A DNA stretch of 56,074 bases from Streptomyces thinghirensis (lineage in GTDB: Bacteria > Actinomycetota > Actinomycetia > Streptomycetales > Streptomycetaceae). The stretch lies in assembly GCA_021502835.1 (NCBI GenBank), contig JAKFGP010000065.1, positions 1-56,074 on the forward strand. Direction: 5' to 3'. Positions 25,896 through 36,199 of this stretch are shown here, one piece after another (position 1 is the stretch's first letter; every line of letters begins with the position of its first letter). Made by a program: the position numbers and the translations under genes. The notes beneath the pieces were generated by a model, which had not been told where the DNA came from, made no database searches, and saw nothing but the letters and a program-made list of their open reading frames with translations.

Positions 25896-26877
25896 TCAGG
25901 CGCCGGGGTACCGGATCCGGTGGCACAGCGCGGGGATGTCGCCGGAGGCCAGTCGCGCCAGCACGTCCGGCAGTTCGGTGAACGCGGACTCGCCGGTGAC
26001 GAGCGCGTCGAGCGCCGGGTCGGCGAGCAGATCGAGGGCGAGGGCGAGCCGGTCGGCGTAGGTGCGGGTGGCGCCGCGCGCCGGGGGAGACGGTGCCGAC
26101 CTGGCTGCTGCGCAGGGTCAGGCGCCGCGAGTGGAAGGCCTCGCCGAGCGGGAGGGCGACGCGCCGGTCGCCGTACCAGCTCAGTTCGAGGACCGTCCCC
26201 TCGGGCCGCAGCAGCTCCAGTGACCGGGCGAGGCCCGCCTCCGTTGCACTGGCGTGGACGACGAGGTCGAGGCCGCCGAGGGCGTCGGCGGGGGACGCGA
26301 AGCCGATCCCGAGGGCCTCGGCGACCTCGGACCGGGCCGGGTCGGCGTCGACCAACTGGACGCGGACGCCGGGGAAGCGGGCCAGCAGGGCGGCCACCGA
26401 GCAGCCGACCATGCCGCCGCCGACCACGGCGATCCGGTCGCCGACCAGGGGCGCCGCGTCCCACAGGGCGTTGACGGCGGTCTCGACGGTGCCGGCGAGC
26501 ACGGCCCGCTCGGCGGGGACCTCCGGGGGCACCGGGGTGACGGCGGCGGCCGGGACGACGTACCGGGTCTGGTGCGGGTACAGGCAGAAGACGGTGCGCC
26601 CGAGGACGGCGTCCGGACCCCTCCTCCACCACACCGACGTTGAGGTAGCCGTACTCACCGGCCCCGGGAAGTCGCCCTCCTGGAACGGCGCGCGCATGGC
26701 CGCGTACTGGTTCTCGGGCACCCGGCCGCCGAAGACGAGCGTCTCCGTGCCCCGGCTCACGCCGCTGAAGAGCGTACGCACGAGCACCTCGCCGGCCGCG
26801 GGCGCGGGCAGCTCGACGTCGCGGATCGCACCCCGGCCTGGCGATTCGAGCCAGAACGCACGTGCCATGCCTGTCAT
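25896..26877 (-). CDS. Zinc-type medium-chain dehydrogenase, NAD(P)-dependent
   Basis: MDR superfamily alcohol dehydrogenase-like protein. N-terminal GroES domain: [20 protein letters not shown] and [20 protein letters not shown]. Rossmann domain: [20 protein letters not shown], then [20 protein letters not shown]. The C-terminal end is [20 protein letters not shown]. Cysteines that usually bind structural zinc are not seen, as in shorter members of the family. Starts at ATG 26877 behind AGGAGG. Frame changes are near 26080 and 26640. It is co-oriented with PTPS after a 115-base gap. A role in oxidising or reducing a side chain of the pathway product is inferred. Confidence 0.88.
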
Positions 26878-26986
26878 CGGATGTCCTCCTGAACGATCGG
26901 GAAGCCGCCCACGTACCGAGGGATGCACGAGCCGCGCACAAGGTAGCGGCGTTGATCGACTCTGTCACACGGCCGGAGGGTGTTCG

Positions 26987-27759
26987 GTGGCCCTGAACAA
27001 CACGTACGACGCGTACGACGCGAGGCCCGTTCAGCAGGAGACCGCGGTGGGGGCGGGCGCGCAGATCCTGCTCCTGTCGCTGCTCGGCACGGCGATCGGG
27101 ATGGGCACGGCGGGCTGGCTGACCGGCCTCGCGTTCGCGTTCGCGACCTGGGCGGTGCTCTCCGGGCCCTGCACCGCTCCCGGCTGCCGTCGTTCGGCCC
27201 GGCCAACCGGGTCACCCTCGGCCGGGCCACCCTGGTCGGCGGGGTCACGGCCCTGGTCGCGGACTCCTTCCGCAGCGCGCCGCCGGTCTCCCTGCTGGTC
27301 GGCCTGACCGCCGTGGCCCTGATCCTGGACGGCGTGGACGGCAGGGTCGCCCGCCGCACCGGCACGTCGTCGCAGCTGGGCGCCCGCTTCGACATGGAGG
27401 TCGACGCGTTCCTGATCCTGGTGCTCAGCGTGTACGTCGCGATGGACCAGGGCCCGTGGGTCCTGCTGATCGGCGGCATGCGCTACGTGTTCGTCGCCGC
27501 GGCCCGGGCGTGGCCGTGGCTGACCGCCCCGCTGCCGCCGAGCACGGCCCGCAAGACGGTGGCCGCGCTGCAGGGCGTGTTGCTGCTGCTGGCGGGCGCG
27601 GAGCTGCTGCCGCCCGCGGTCAACACCGGGGTGGTCCTGCTGGCGCTGGGGCTGCTGGGGTGGTCCTTCGGCCGGGACGTGCTGTGGCTGTGGCGGACGT
27701 CGCGGACGCGGAGCGCCGCCCCGGCGGCCGAGGCGATGCGGGAACTCGTCGCTCAGTGA
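26987..27759 (+). CDS. CDP-alcohol phosphatidyltransferase family membrane protein
   Basis: Integral membrane enzyme that attaches an alcohol headgroup to a CDP-linked substrate. The hallmark D-x2-DG-x2-AR-x8-G-x3-D-x3-D is complete: LDGVDGRVARRTGTSSQLGA followed by RFDMEVD. Hydrophobic segments before (ILLLSLLGTAIGMG) and after (VLLIGGMRYVFVAAARAW, GVVLLALGLLGWSF) are consistent with six helices. Starts at GTG 26987 behind GGAGGG. One frame change is near 27168. It is divergent from the dehydrogenase. The headgroup alcohol is not determinable; with the glycosyltransferase and UPF0104 protein it hints at a lipid-linked product. Confidence 0.9.
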
Positions 27760-28004
27760 GGCTTCTCCGGCGCCCGACGGTGGCCGACGGCCGGCTCAGG
27801 CGCGTCCGCGCCGGTCGCCTCCGACCGCGCCTGACCGCGTCTGACCGCTCCTGTCCGCGTCCGTCCGTGCCAGTCCGCGTCCGCCTGCTCGTCGTCCTTC
27901 CCGCGGGCTCGCGGGCCTGTCGGATCGACTCGGCCTTCATAAACGGCAAGGCCGTCCGAAGGGCGGGTCAATGCGCCAGGGCCGGCCGAAGGTGCTCGGG
28001 TGGC
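27760..28004. other. Convergent intergenic region with a weak hairpin
   Basis: No gene is seen between the phosphatidyltransferase and MFS ends. The left half is a degenerate C/G/T-rich repeat of CCGCGTC/CCGTCC units (27800-27900). CGGCCTT (27931-27937) and AAGGCCG (27948-27954) form a 7-base stem that could act as a bidirectional terminator. Confidence 0.45.
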
Positions 28005-29250
28005 TCAGCGACGCCGGGGCAGCAACCCCGCCGCCGCCAGCGGTACGGCGGCCAGGACCAGCCACGGCACGGCGGCCGGCAGCCCGCTGTCCAGCAGCAG
28101 TCCGGTCGCGGAGCTGCCGGCCAGCACGATGAACCCGGAGACCGAGGACAACGCCCCGGTGTACAGCCCGAGCCGTCCGTCCTCGGCGAGGTCCGGCACC
28201 CAGGCACGGGCGACGGGCGCGACGAGCATCTGCCCGAGGGTGAGCAGCACCACGAACCCGGCGGCGGGCACCAGCCCACCGGTGCCCGTCCACCCGGCCG
28301 GGCCGCGCCACCGCGACGACGGCGAACCCGGCCGCGACCAGCACCAGCCCGGCCACCATCGACCGGCGCGGGGGCAGCCGCTCCCCGCCCACCGGGTCAC
28401 CGGCAACTGCGCGGTCACCACCAGCAGCGAGGACAGCGCGAACAGCCAGGCCAGCGGCGCCTGCGAACCGGCGGCGCGCTCCACCTCGGCGGGCAGCGCG
28501 AGGTAGAGCTGGTTGTAGGCGAGCAGATAGGCGCCGTACGCGCAGCACAGCGCGAGGAAGCGCCGGTTGCGCAGCAGCAGCCGTGCCCCCACCCTTGACC
28601 CGGACCCGCGCCCGCCCGGGAATGCGCTGGGGCAGCAGCCACGCGTGCCCGGCGAGGACGAGCACGAAGACGCCGGCGCCGGCCAGGCACGCCGTACGGA
28701 AGTCGACGGCGAGCAGCAGAGCGCCCAGCAGCGGCCCGACGAAAGCCCCGCGCCTGCCCGGCGACGGTGAACAGCGCGAGCACCCGGGTCCGGTCCCCCG
28801 CCACCCTCCTCCTCCCGGACGACGGCCTGTCTGGCGACCTCGGACTCGACGGCCGGCGAGAAGAGCGCGGCGGCGAACCCGATCAGCAGCACGGCACCGA
28901 CGACGGCCCAGGTCCGCTCGGCGAACCCGAGCCACCCGAACCCGGCGATCCGCAGCACGCATCCGGCGAGTACGACCGGCCGGATGCCGTACCGGTCGGC
29001 CAGCGCCCCCGCCGACCACGAACAGCCCCTGCTGGCTGAAGGTCCGCAGCCCCAACACGAAGCCGACCAGCCACCCCGCCATGCCTATGCCCTGGCCCAG
29101 ATGCTCGGCGAGGAAGGGCAGGACCGCGAAGAAACCGACGTTGAAGGCGAGTTGGGTGACGATGAGCAGCCGGAGCAGTGGGGAGAGCGGGGCGGGCGGG
29201 GCCCCGCGGCGGGGCTTCCGCACGAGCCGGCCGATGGACGGTGCGGTCAT
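28005..29250 (-). CDS. MFS exporter (drug:H+ antiporter-1 type)
   Basis: Twelve-segment major facilitator protein of about 415 residues. The N-terminal half reads LIVTQLAFNVGFFAVLPFLA and the cytoplasmic-loop motif is ALADRYGIRPVVLAG after repair. FLALCCAYGAYLLAYNQLYL, FAVVAVARP and VVLLTLGQMLVAPVARAWVP lie in the second half. It ends AAAGLLPRRR at 28005. ATG 29250 overlaps the permease stop, so it is translationally coupled to the importer. In the S. aureus Cnt system a similar MFS (CntE) exports staphylopine, which fits the operon layout here. Frame changes are near 28310, 28590, 28755, 28800 and 29010. Confidence 0.85.
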
Positions 29251-31050
29251 CGGGCGCCGACCAGTTCCTTCTCCTCGACGGCCGCTGGGCTGACGACCGG
29301 GGACGTGCGCCGCGGCCGCCGCCGGGGCCGACGCAGTCCGCCCGCGGGCGGTGACGGCCAGCGCGCCGAGCAGGGCGAGGACGGCGGCGGGGGGCGAGGA
29401 CGGCCCAGGGGGCGCGCTCGGCGTAGGGCTGGTTCTCGGCGAGGAGCAGGCCCCACTCGGGGGACGGCGGCTGGGCGCCCAGGCCGAGGAAGCCGAGGGA
29501 GGCGAGCGCGAGGGCGACGCCGGGCAGCCGCAGCAGAGCGTGCCGGAGGACGGGGGGGCAGGACGGCGGGCAGCAGTTCGCGGCGCAGCAGGTACCACCG
29601 CCCGGCGCCCAGCCCCCGGGTGGCGGTGATGTGCAGGGTGGCGCGTTCCTGCCGCAGCAGCGAGGAGGTGTGCGCGGCGAGCGGCGCCCAGGCGACGGCG
29701 GCCACGGCGAGGGCGGGCGTGGCCGTTCCGCTTCCCCGCGACGGCGGTGACGAGCAGGGCGGCCAGCACCGGCGGTACCGCGTTGACGGTGTCCACGAGC
29801 GGTGCCGACACGCGGGGTACGAGCCCGAGGAGTACGCCCGCGAGCAGCGCGGCGGCGGTGATGGCGGAGGCGAGGAGCAGCGTGTCCAGGGCCCCGTGAC
29901 CGACGCGGGCGAGCAGGTCGCGGCCGAGGGCGTCGGTACCGAAGGGATGGTCGAGGGAGGGCGCCCGCAGCCGCTCCCCGTGTTCAGGGCGAGCGGGTCG
30001 CGCGCCAGGCCGAAGCCGATGACGGCGAGCAGGACGACACCGTAGAGCAGGGGCAGCCGTCCGCCGGCGGGCGGGTGCGGGGCTGGTGCAGGGAGGAGAG
30101 GGCGTCGCCGCGCAGCGCGGGTCCGGTGGAAGCAGACGCGCGGCGACGCGGGTGGCACCGGTCGCGAGCGCGGCGAGGAGGACGAGGGCGAGGGTGCCGG
30201 CCTGGAGGACGGGCAGGTCCTGGGCGAGGGCGGCCTGGAGGGTGGTGCGGCCGAGCCCGGGGATGTCGAAGACCTGCTCGACGGCGACGGCCCCACCGGT
30301 GAGGCCCACGACGAACAACCTGAGATTGGGCAGCAGCGCGGGCACGCACCGCCGCAACGCCTCGCCGAGCGATGTGCCGGCCGGTCAGCCCCCGGGCGGC
30401 GGCGGCCAGCGCCCACGGCTCACCGAACGCGCCGGGCAGCAGATCGTCGAGCAGCCGCCCGAGCACCGCCCCGGCGGGCAGCCTCGAGGGCGAGCGCGGG
30501 CAGCACGGTCCACTGTGGCCCGTACCACCCCAGCGCGGGCAGCCATCCCAGCTGCACCCCGACGACGGTGGCGAGCACGGAGGCGACGAGGAACTCGGGC
30601 AGCGGATGCGACGACGGCGGAGGGCGGTGCCGCCACGCCGCCGCCCACCGAGCCGCCGCCGGGCGCCGAGCCTGGAGCGTGCGGGCGCAGATGAGCCCGG
30701 CGGTGAGGGCGGCGACGAAAGCGCGACGGCCATGAGCAGCAGGGAGGCGCCGAGCGCCTGGAGCACGTCGGGCAGGACCTCGCCCCCCGAGATCCACGAC
30801 CGCCCGGCGTCACTGCGCACGAGCCGCCGCCGAGCCACCGCCCGAGGCAGGTGCAGCGGCCCGTCGCCGAGCCCGAGCTGCGCGCGGATGTCGGCGAGCA
30901 CCTCGGGCGTGGGCTCACGCTCGACCGACCGTGCCTTGAGAACCGTGGGGCCGGATCGGTCCGCGTCAGCCACGGCAGCAGCCCGATCCCGCACACCAGC
31001 CCCGCCGCGAGGACGACCCGCCACACGACGGTGGCCACCTGCTGCCGCAC
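29247..31050 (-). CDS. ABC importer permease, DppB- and DppC-like halves in one reading span
   Basis: Inner-membrane permease of a peptide/nickel (PepT) type ABC importer. The first half starts MRQQVATVVWRVVLAAGLVC (GTG 31050, four bases after the binding-protein stop) and ends with RRCVPALLPNLRLFVVGLTG and VFDIPGLGRTTLQAALAQDL, a DppB signature. The second half has the DppC block SLDHPFGTDALGRDLLARVG and ALDTLLLASAITAAALLAGV. No clear start codon with ribosome site separates them, so a fused DppB-DppC is likely, though indels at the junction (around 30080) could hide two genes. No ATPase gene follows; it must come from elsewhere. The stop overlaps the MFS ATG. Confidence 0.8.
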
Positions 31051-31053
31051 GGG

Positions 31054-32518
31054 TCAGCGCCGCGTGCCGGTGCCGACGAGGGTGCGCTTCGTACGGGTCG
31101 AGGATCACGCCCTGTACGGAGCTGCCGACGCCGGTGATGATCCGCTGGTGCACGAGCGGCACGACGGCGTCGCTGCCGAGGACGCGGCCTCGGCGGCCAG
31201 CTGGCGGCGTCCTGCCGCTTCGCGGTGTCGGCGCTCTGCTCGGCCTTGGCGACGGCCGCGTCGACGTCCTTGTCGCAGAGCTGGGCGATGTGTAACCGCC
31301 GTCGCAGGTGTAGTCGCTGGCGAGGACGGCGACGGGGTCACCGGTGTCGACAAGGGTGTTCCGGGCGAGAACGAACGCGTCGAACTCCCCGCCAGGGCGT
31401 CTCCTCCAGCCGCGAGTACTCGCGGACGGTGAGCCGCACCTTGAACCCGGCCTTCTCCAGCTGCTGCTTGACCACCTGGGCGACCCCGGGCAGCTCGGGC
31501 CGGCGTGGCGAGGGTGATGGTGTCTCGGCCTTCTGCGCCGCGCGTCCGGCGGTGTCCCTCGGCCAGGTCACGGCGGGCCCGTAGACCCCCGCACCGGGTC
31601 GGCGTACCCTCGTACACGTCCTCGGCGAACACGGAGGTGTCGACGGCGGCACGGGCGGCCCCGGTCGGCGTCTCAAGACCCCGGACGAGGCGTTGAAGAG
31701 CAGGCTGGTGGTCCGGGTGGTGGCGGTGTCGCGCCGCGTCTCCTCGTCGAGGGTCGCCGCCTGGGCCACCGGGATCGCCTCGGCGATGTCGAGCTCGCCG
31801 GTCCGCAGGGCGTTGGCGCGGGCGGTGCCGTCGGCGATGAAGCGGGCGTCGATACCGGAGGCCCTGGGCGCGGCCACCCCAGTAGTCGTCGAACCGGTCG
31901 AGGGAGGTGGAGGTGGCGCCGTTGACCTTGGTCAGCTCGAAGGGGCCGGTGGCGGTGCCGACGGGGTCGACGCGGCCGCTCTTGTCGTAGGCCCCGGCCG
32001 ACAGAACGGCGAGGCTGGGACTGGACAGCCGCAGCGGCAGTACGGGGGTCGGGCTCGGCGGTGGTGATCCGGACGACCCGTTCGCCCTGGGCCTTCGCGC
32101 TGAGGGTGACCCCTGCCAGGGCGGCGGGCGCGGGCTTGGCGTCGGTGGCGTGGGTGAGCGAGTCGGCGACGGCGGCCGGGTGACCTCGCCGCCGTCCTGG
32201 AAGGTGGCGTCGCGGAGGGTGAACTCCCAGGTCTTGTCCCCGTCCCGCCGCCAGGACTCGGCGAGCGCGGGGGCGGCACTGCCGTTGGCGTCGAGCGCGG
32301 TGAGGCCCTCGGTGACGGCGAGGCGGCTGAGGAGGGTGGCGTCGCGCCGTACGGCGAGAGTCCCTCGGCGGGCGGGAAGGCGAGGGCTACGCGAAGACGG
32401 GGGAGCCGTCGCCGCCGACCGTCCCCGGAGTCGTCACCGCCTCCGGAGGCGAAGCAGCCGGCTATCAGCGGGGCGAGCATGAGGGGGCGAGCAGCCGGGA
32501 GCGGCGGTGGGAGCGCAT
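31054..32518 (-). CDS. Family-5 solute-binding lipoprotein of the ABC importer
   Basis: SBP_bac_5 protein that delivers peptides, metal chelates or similar cargo. It begins MRSHRRSRLLAP and has a lipobox LIAGC after one indel near 32490. Typical blocks are SPYG, ESWRRDGDKTWEFTLRDATF, GGEVTPAAVADSLTHATDAK, TGPFELTKVNGATSTSLDRF and WGG. The C-terminus after repair is GVILDPYERTLVGTGTRR with TGA at 31054-31056. Many frame changes affect the middle. The gene has a Zur-box-like sequence 76 bases upstream of its ATG, so zinc-responsive expression with the permease and MFS is likely. Cargo could be a zinc chelate; nothing in the protein proves it. Confidence 0.85.
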
Positions 32519-32593
32519 GGTCCTCGGATCGATCGGGGCGGGGCGGGGCGGGCGAGGGCGGGGCGGGCGAAGACGCAACGGATCGGAGACTAC

Positions 32594-32610
32594 ATGATAA
32601 TCATTTCCAT
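32594..32610. promoter_or_regulatory. Zur-box-like operator
   Basis: ATGATAATCATTTCCAT is a near-palindrome that differs at two positions from the actinobacterial Zur consensus core (TGAAAATCATTTTCA). It is AT-rich inside GC-rich surroundings and sits between the acetyltransferase stop (32624) and the binding-lipoprotein start (32518). It would repress the importer/MFS operon when zinc is plentiful. Confidence 0.65.
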
Positions 32611-32623
32611 CGACTGCCCGCCC

Positions 32624-33162
32624 TCACACCATCGGCACGTCGAAGTGCACGATCCCCTGCCCGCCCCCGCGTCCGCCCGCTCGTCGTGCACGATCTTCGC
32701 GAGCGACCGCCAGAACGGCTCGGCACCGGTGACGGCCGGGTCGGTGTGCAGATACACGGCCCGGTAACCGCCGTCGGCGGCGGCGAAGGCGAGCAGCTCG
32801 TCGACGAGCTGCCGCGCCAGCCCGCGCCGACGGTGCTCGGGCCGGACGCACACGCCGCAGCTGCGCGGTCACGCCGGAGGGGTAGCGCTCGGCGACGTGG
32901 CGAGGATTCGGCGGGTGCGCGGGACCACGGGAGTCGAGAGCACCGGTGGCGACGACCTCGCCGGCCGCGTCGACGGCGACGAGGAGGGTGTGCCGCTCGG
33001 GGGACACGTACGCCCCGGCCAGGTCGATGATGTCGCCGTGCCAGCGGGGGACGTACCCGGTGCCGAAGTCGCGTAGACGGTGTCGAGCATGACGGCTCGG
33101 GCCGGGGCGAGGTCGGCGGGGGTGGCTGTCCTGATGCTGTAGTCACTTTCACGCACTTGCAC
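32624..33162 (-). CDS. GNAT-family N-acetyltransferase
   Basis: Acetyl-CoA-dependent transferase of about 180 residues. N-terminal DYSIRTATPADLAPARAVML. The acetyl-CoA loop is RRVCVRPEHRRRGLARQLVD (R-x2-G-x-A). Then ELLAFAAADGGYRAVYLHTD and GAEPFWRSLAKI, ending GIVHFDVPMV at 32624. Starts at GTG 33162 or 33156; no strong ribosome site decides it. Frame changes are near 32665, 32862, 32965 and 33070. Substrate is unknown. It precedes the Zur-box-controlled operon on the same strand, but the gap argues against one transcript. Confidence 0.85.
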
Positions 33163-33278
33163 ATCGTACACGCATAACGGAATGCGCTGGCTCACCCCCC
33201 GATTTGGCGCCGCCGGTCTCTCGGCGAGACGCGAAGGACGGAAGAAGAGCACGGCAAGGCGTTCCTGTGTTCAATCCA

Positions 33279-33333
33279 TTGACAGTGCATTACATGGGCT
33301 TTTTACGTTCCGGCCATCTGAGAGCGTCTCAGA
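33279..33333 (+). promoter_or_regulatory. Promoter and 17-bp palindrome before the glucanase gene
   Basis: TTGACA (33279-33284) is followed 17 bases later by TTTACG. Downstream is TCTGAGA-GCG-TCTCAGA (33317-33333), a perfect 7-3-7 palindrome that resembles LacI-family carbohydrate operators (the GAGAGCG...TCTC pattern, compare CebR sites). It likely binds a sugar-responsive repressor of the glucanase gene. Confidence 0.5.
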
Positions 33334-33363
33334 GACTCCTCCTGTCACGACTTGAGGTGATAC

Positions 33364-36149
33364 ATGCCAGCTCCTGAGCGCACCAGACTGGCAACCGTGC
33401 CTGCTGCTGGCTTCGGCCCTGGCCGTCGTCGGTCTCGGCCTCGGCCGCCGCGCCGGCGGTCGCCGCCACCGTCCCCGTAGGCTCCGGCAGTTACTCCGAC
33501 ACCCGGCCCCCGGAACGTCGGGCCCCACCACCAACACGGGAACTCCGGTCACGCCCAGGTGACCGCGCCGCCAGGACCGGCCTCTGCCCACCAACGACTG
33601 GTGGTCCTCCCTCGCCTTCCAGCGCTACGGCGACAACCCGTACTCGACCCCCATGTACGGGCACCCCTCACCTACTTCAGGCCACGGCCGGCGGATCTTG
33701 ATGTCGGCTATCCGACGACCGCCGCGATCGTCGGTGACGGCCGCCAGTACGATTACGCGCACAAGCGCGACCTCACCATCGGACTGACCGGCCTCAACTC
33801 CCCCGACACCAAGCCGACGACTGGTCCGACTGGACGGTCACCCCCTACTGGTCCGACGGCGCCCGCACCCTGCGCACCACTCATCGACACGGCTCCCCGT
33901 TCGTGTACGCCAAGGGCTCCGGCGGCAACGCCCAGATCACCACCGCCGGCGCGCCCACCGTCTTCGCCGACCAGGGCAACGTCCTCGGCATCACCGTCGC
34001 CGGGCACCACTACGCCCTCTTCGCGCCGACCGGCAGTGACTGAACGTCTCCGGGTCCACCGTCACGGCGGGTCTCGGTTCCAAGGATTACTTCTCCGTCG
34101 CCTGCTGCCCTCCATCGGCGCGCTGGCGACGTTCAAGAAGTACGCCTACAGCTTCGTCATTGGCTCCAAGGTGGCCTGGGACTACCCGGGGTACCGTCAA
34201 GGCCACCTACACGCTCACCACCGAGGCGAAGGAGGGCACCGAGCGCGGCACGCTCCAGGCCCCTACCGTCACCAGGTGGCTGCACACCACGGACCCTCAC
34301 CTCTCCTACACCCACGTCCCGCCGCGCGGCAATGAAGGTCCGCGAGTCGGCCTCCTTCACGACGAGCCAGAAGGCCCTCGGCGGCGCGTTCGCGCTGCCC
34401 GAGTCGAACGGCGTGGACACCGCCCGACTGCGCGGGTACCCTGAATGAGGTCGTGAACGCCGCCGACCCCTTCTCCGGAGCGACCGACACCTACTGGACG
34501 GGCAAGGCGCTCGGCCGGCTCGCCCAGCTCGTCCCGGTGGCCGACCAGATCGGTGAGACCGCCGTCCGCGACCGGCTCCTCGGCCTGATGAAGGGCAGGC
34601 TCCAAGACTGGTTCATGGCGGGGGGCGCGAACGAGTTCAGCTACGACAAGGACTGGAAGACCCTCACCGGCTATCCCGCCTCCTACGGCAGCGACGCCGA
34701 ACTCAACGACCACCACTTCCACTACGGCTACTACGTCTACGCGGCGGCGATCGTCGCCCAGTACGACCAGGCGTGGGCCGCCGACCCGCGTGGGGCGGCA
34801 TGGTCAAGACCCTCGTGCGGGACACGGCCAGCCCCAGCCGCACCGACGCCACCTTCCCTTCCTGCGCGGCTTCGACGTCTACGCGGGCCACAGCTGGGCC
34901 TCCGGCCACCAGGGCTTCGCCGCCGGCAACAACCAGGAGTCCTCCTCCGAGTCCACCAACCTCTGCGCGGCCTTATCCCGTGGGGCTCCGCCACCAGGCG
35001 ACATCGCTGCTGGTGACCTCGGCACCTTCCTGCTGACCACCGAGTCGGTAGTCGATCGCCCAGTACTCCGGTTCGAATGCGACGAGCGGGTCTCGTCCTC
35101 GTTCGGGCACGACACGGTCGGCATGGTGTGGGGCAGCGCGCGCCTACGCCACGTGGTGGACCGCCAACCCCGAGGAGATCCACGGCATCAACGTCCTGCC
35201 CGTGACCGGCGGATCGCTCCGCCTCGGCGGCGAGAAGGCCGCGATCCGGCGCAACATCGCCGAGATGGAACGGGAGAACGGCGGACCGGCCGTCGAATGG
35301 CGCGACATCCTCTGGGAGTTCCAGTCCTTCGCCGATTCGGCTGCGGCCAATGTCAAATGGGATGCGTGGGCCACTCGGGTTACACCCCTGGAGCAGGGGG
35401 AGTCCAAGGCGCACACCTACCACCGGATCAGCACCTTCGACGCCCTCGGCGCCCCGGACGCCACCGTGACCGGCAGACATCCCCTACCTCCGCCGTCTTC
35501 TACCAATGGAACGACCCGACCTACGCGGCCCACAACCACGGTGCGACGGCCCTCACTCGGTCGCCTTCTCCGACGGCAAGCACCCTCTCCGTACCGGCCC
35601 GTTCCACGGCGACGAGCACCGGTTCGGGTCCGATAGACCCTGACCCCGACCCCGACCCGGAGCCGCCGACCGGCTTCCTCCAGCTGCGCAGCGGTGGCGC
35701 CCTGACCGCCGCGACCGGCGGCACGGGCGGGCAGGACACGACGCCTCTGGCGGCGGCGCCAACCACCGATGGCACCCCTGTACCAGCCCCTCGTCTACGA
35801 GGTACGCGACGTCGACGACGCTCACCCCGGGGCGCAGACTGCTCTTCCGGCTCCAGGTGGACGCGGGCAGCACGGTGGGGCTCTGCCAGCAGGCCCGGGT
35901 GAGCTGACGACTTCACCGGTGACGGCAGCATCGACTGGACCGAGACGTACCACTACTTCGCGACCGAATTCGGTCACCGGATGGGAGGAGTCCACCCAGC
36001 GCGCGCGGTCTGAAGGCGTCCACGGGGCACACCGGCCGATCCCAAGCGACGGCACCGTACGACTCGAGGGTGGAGCGCCATCGGCAACGGCACCTCCAGG
36101 TTTCCAGACGGGCACGGACAAGTCCGTGCTGGTCATCCCCTACAGCTGA
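33364..36149 (+). pseudogene. GH81 endo-1,3-beta-glucanase, secreted, frameshifted
   Basis: Family 81 glycoside hydrolase that cuts beta-1,3-glucan such as fungal wall glucan. Starts at ATG 33364 with an Ala-rich, signal-peptide-like beginning. Family blocks in changing frames are DYAHKRDLTIGLTGL, KKYAYSFVIGSKVAWDYP, AKEGTERGTLQ, NAADPFSGATDTYWTGKALG, GYPASYGSDAELNDHHFHYG and the catalytic-region signature SWASGHQGFAAGNNQESSSE. A PDPDPDPEPP linker near 35635 leads to a C-terminal beta-sandwich (carbohydrate-binding type) ending DKSVLVIPYS at 36149. It has many indels, so expression as one protein cannot be assumed. Confidence 0.85.
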
Positions 36150-36199
36150 ACTGGCGAGCACCTTGCGACGGGGACCGGCAAACCGGCTTGGGCCCCGTC

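Noticed and set aside
27760..28004. A short peptide gene in the C/T-rich repeat
   Set aside because: No ribosome site and the frame consists of Arg/Pro/Ser low-complexity residues.
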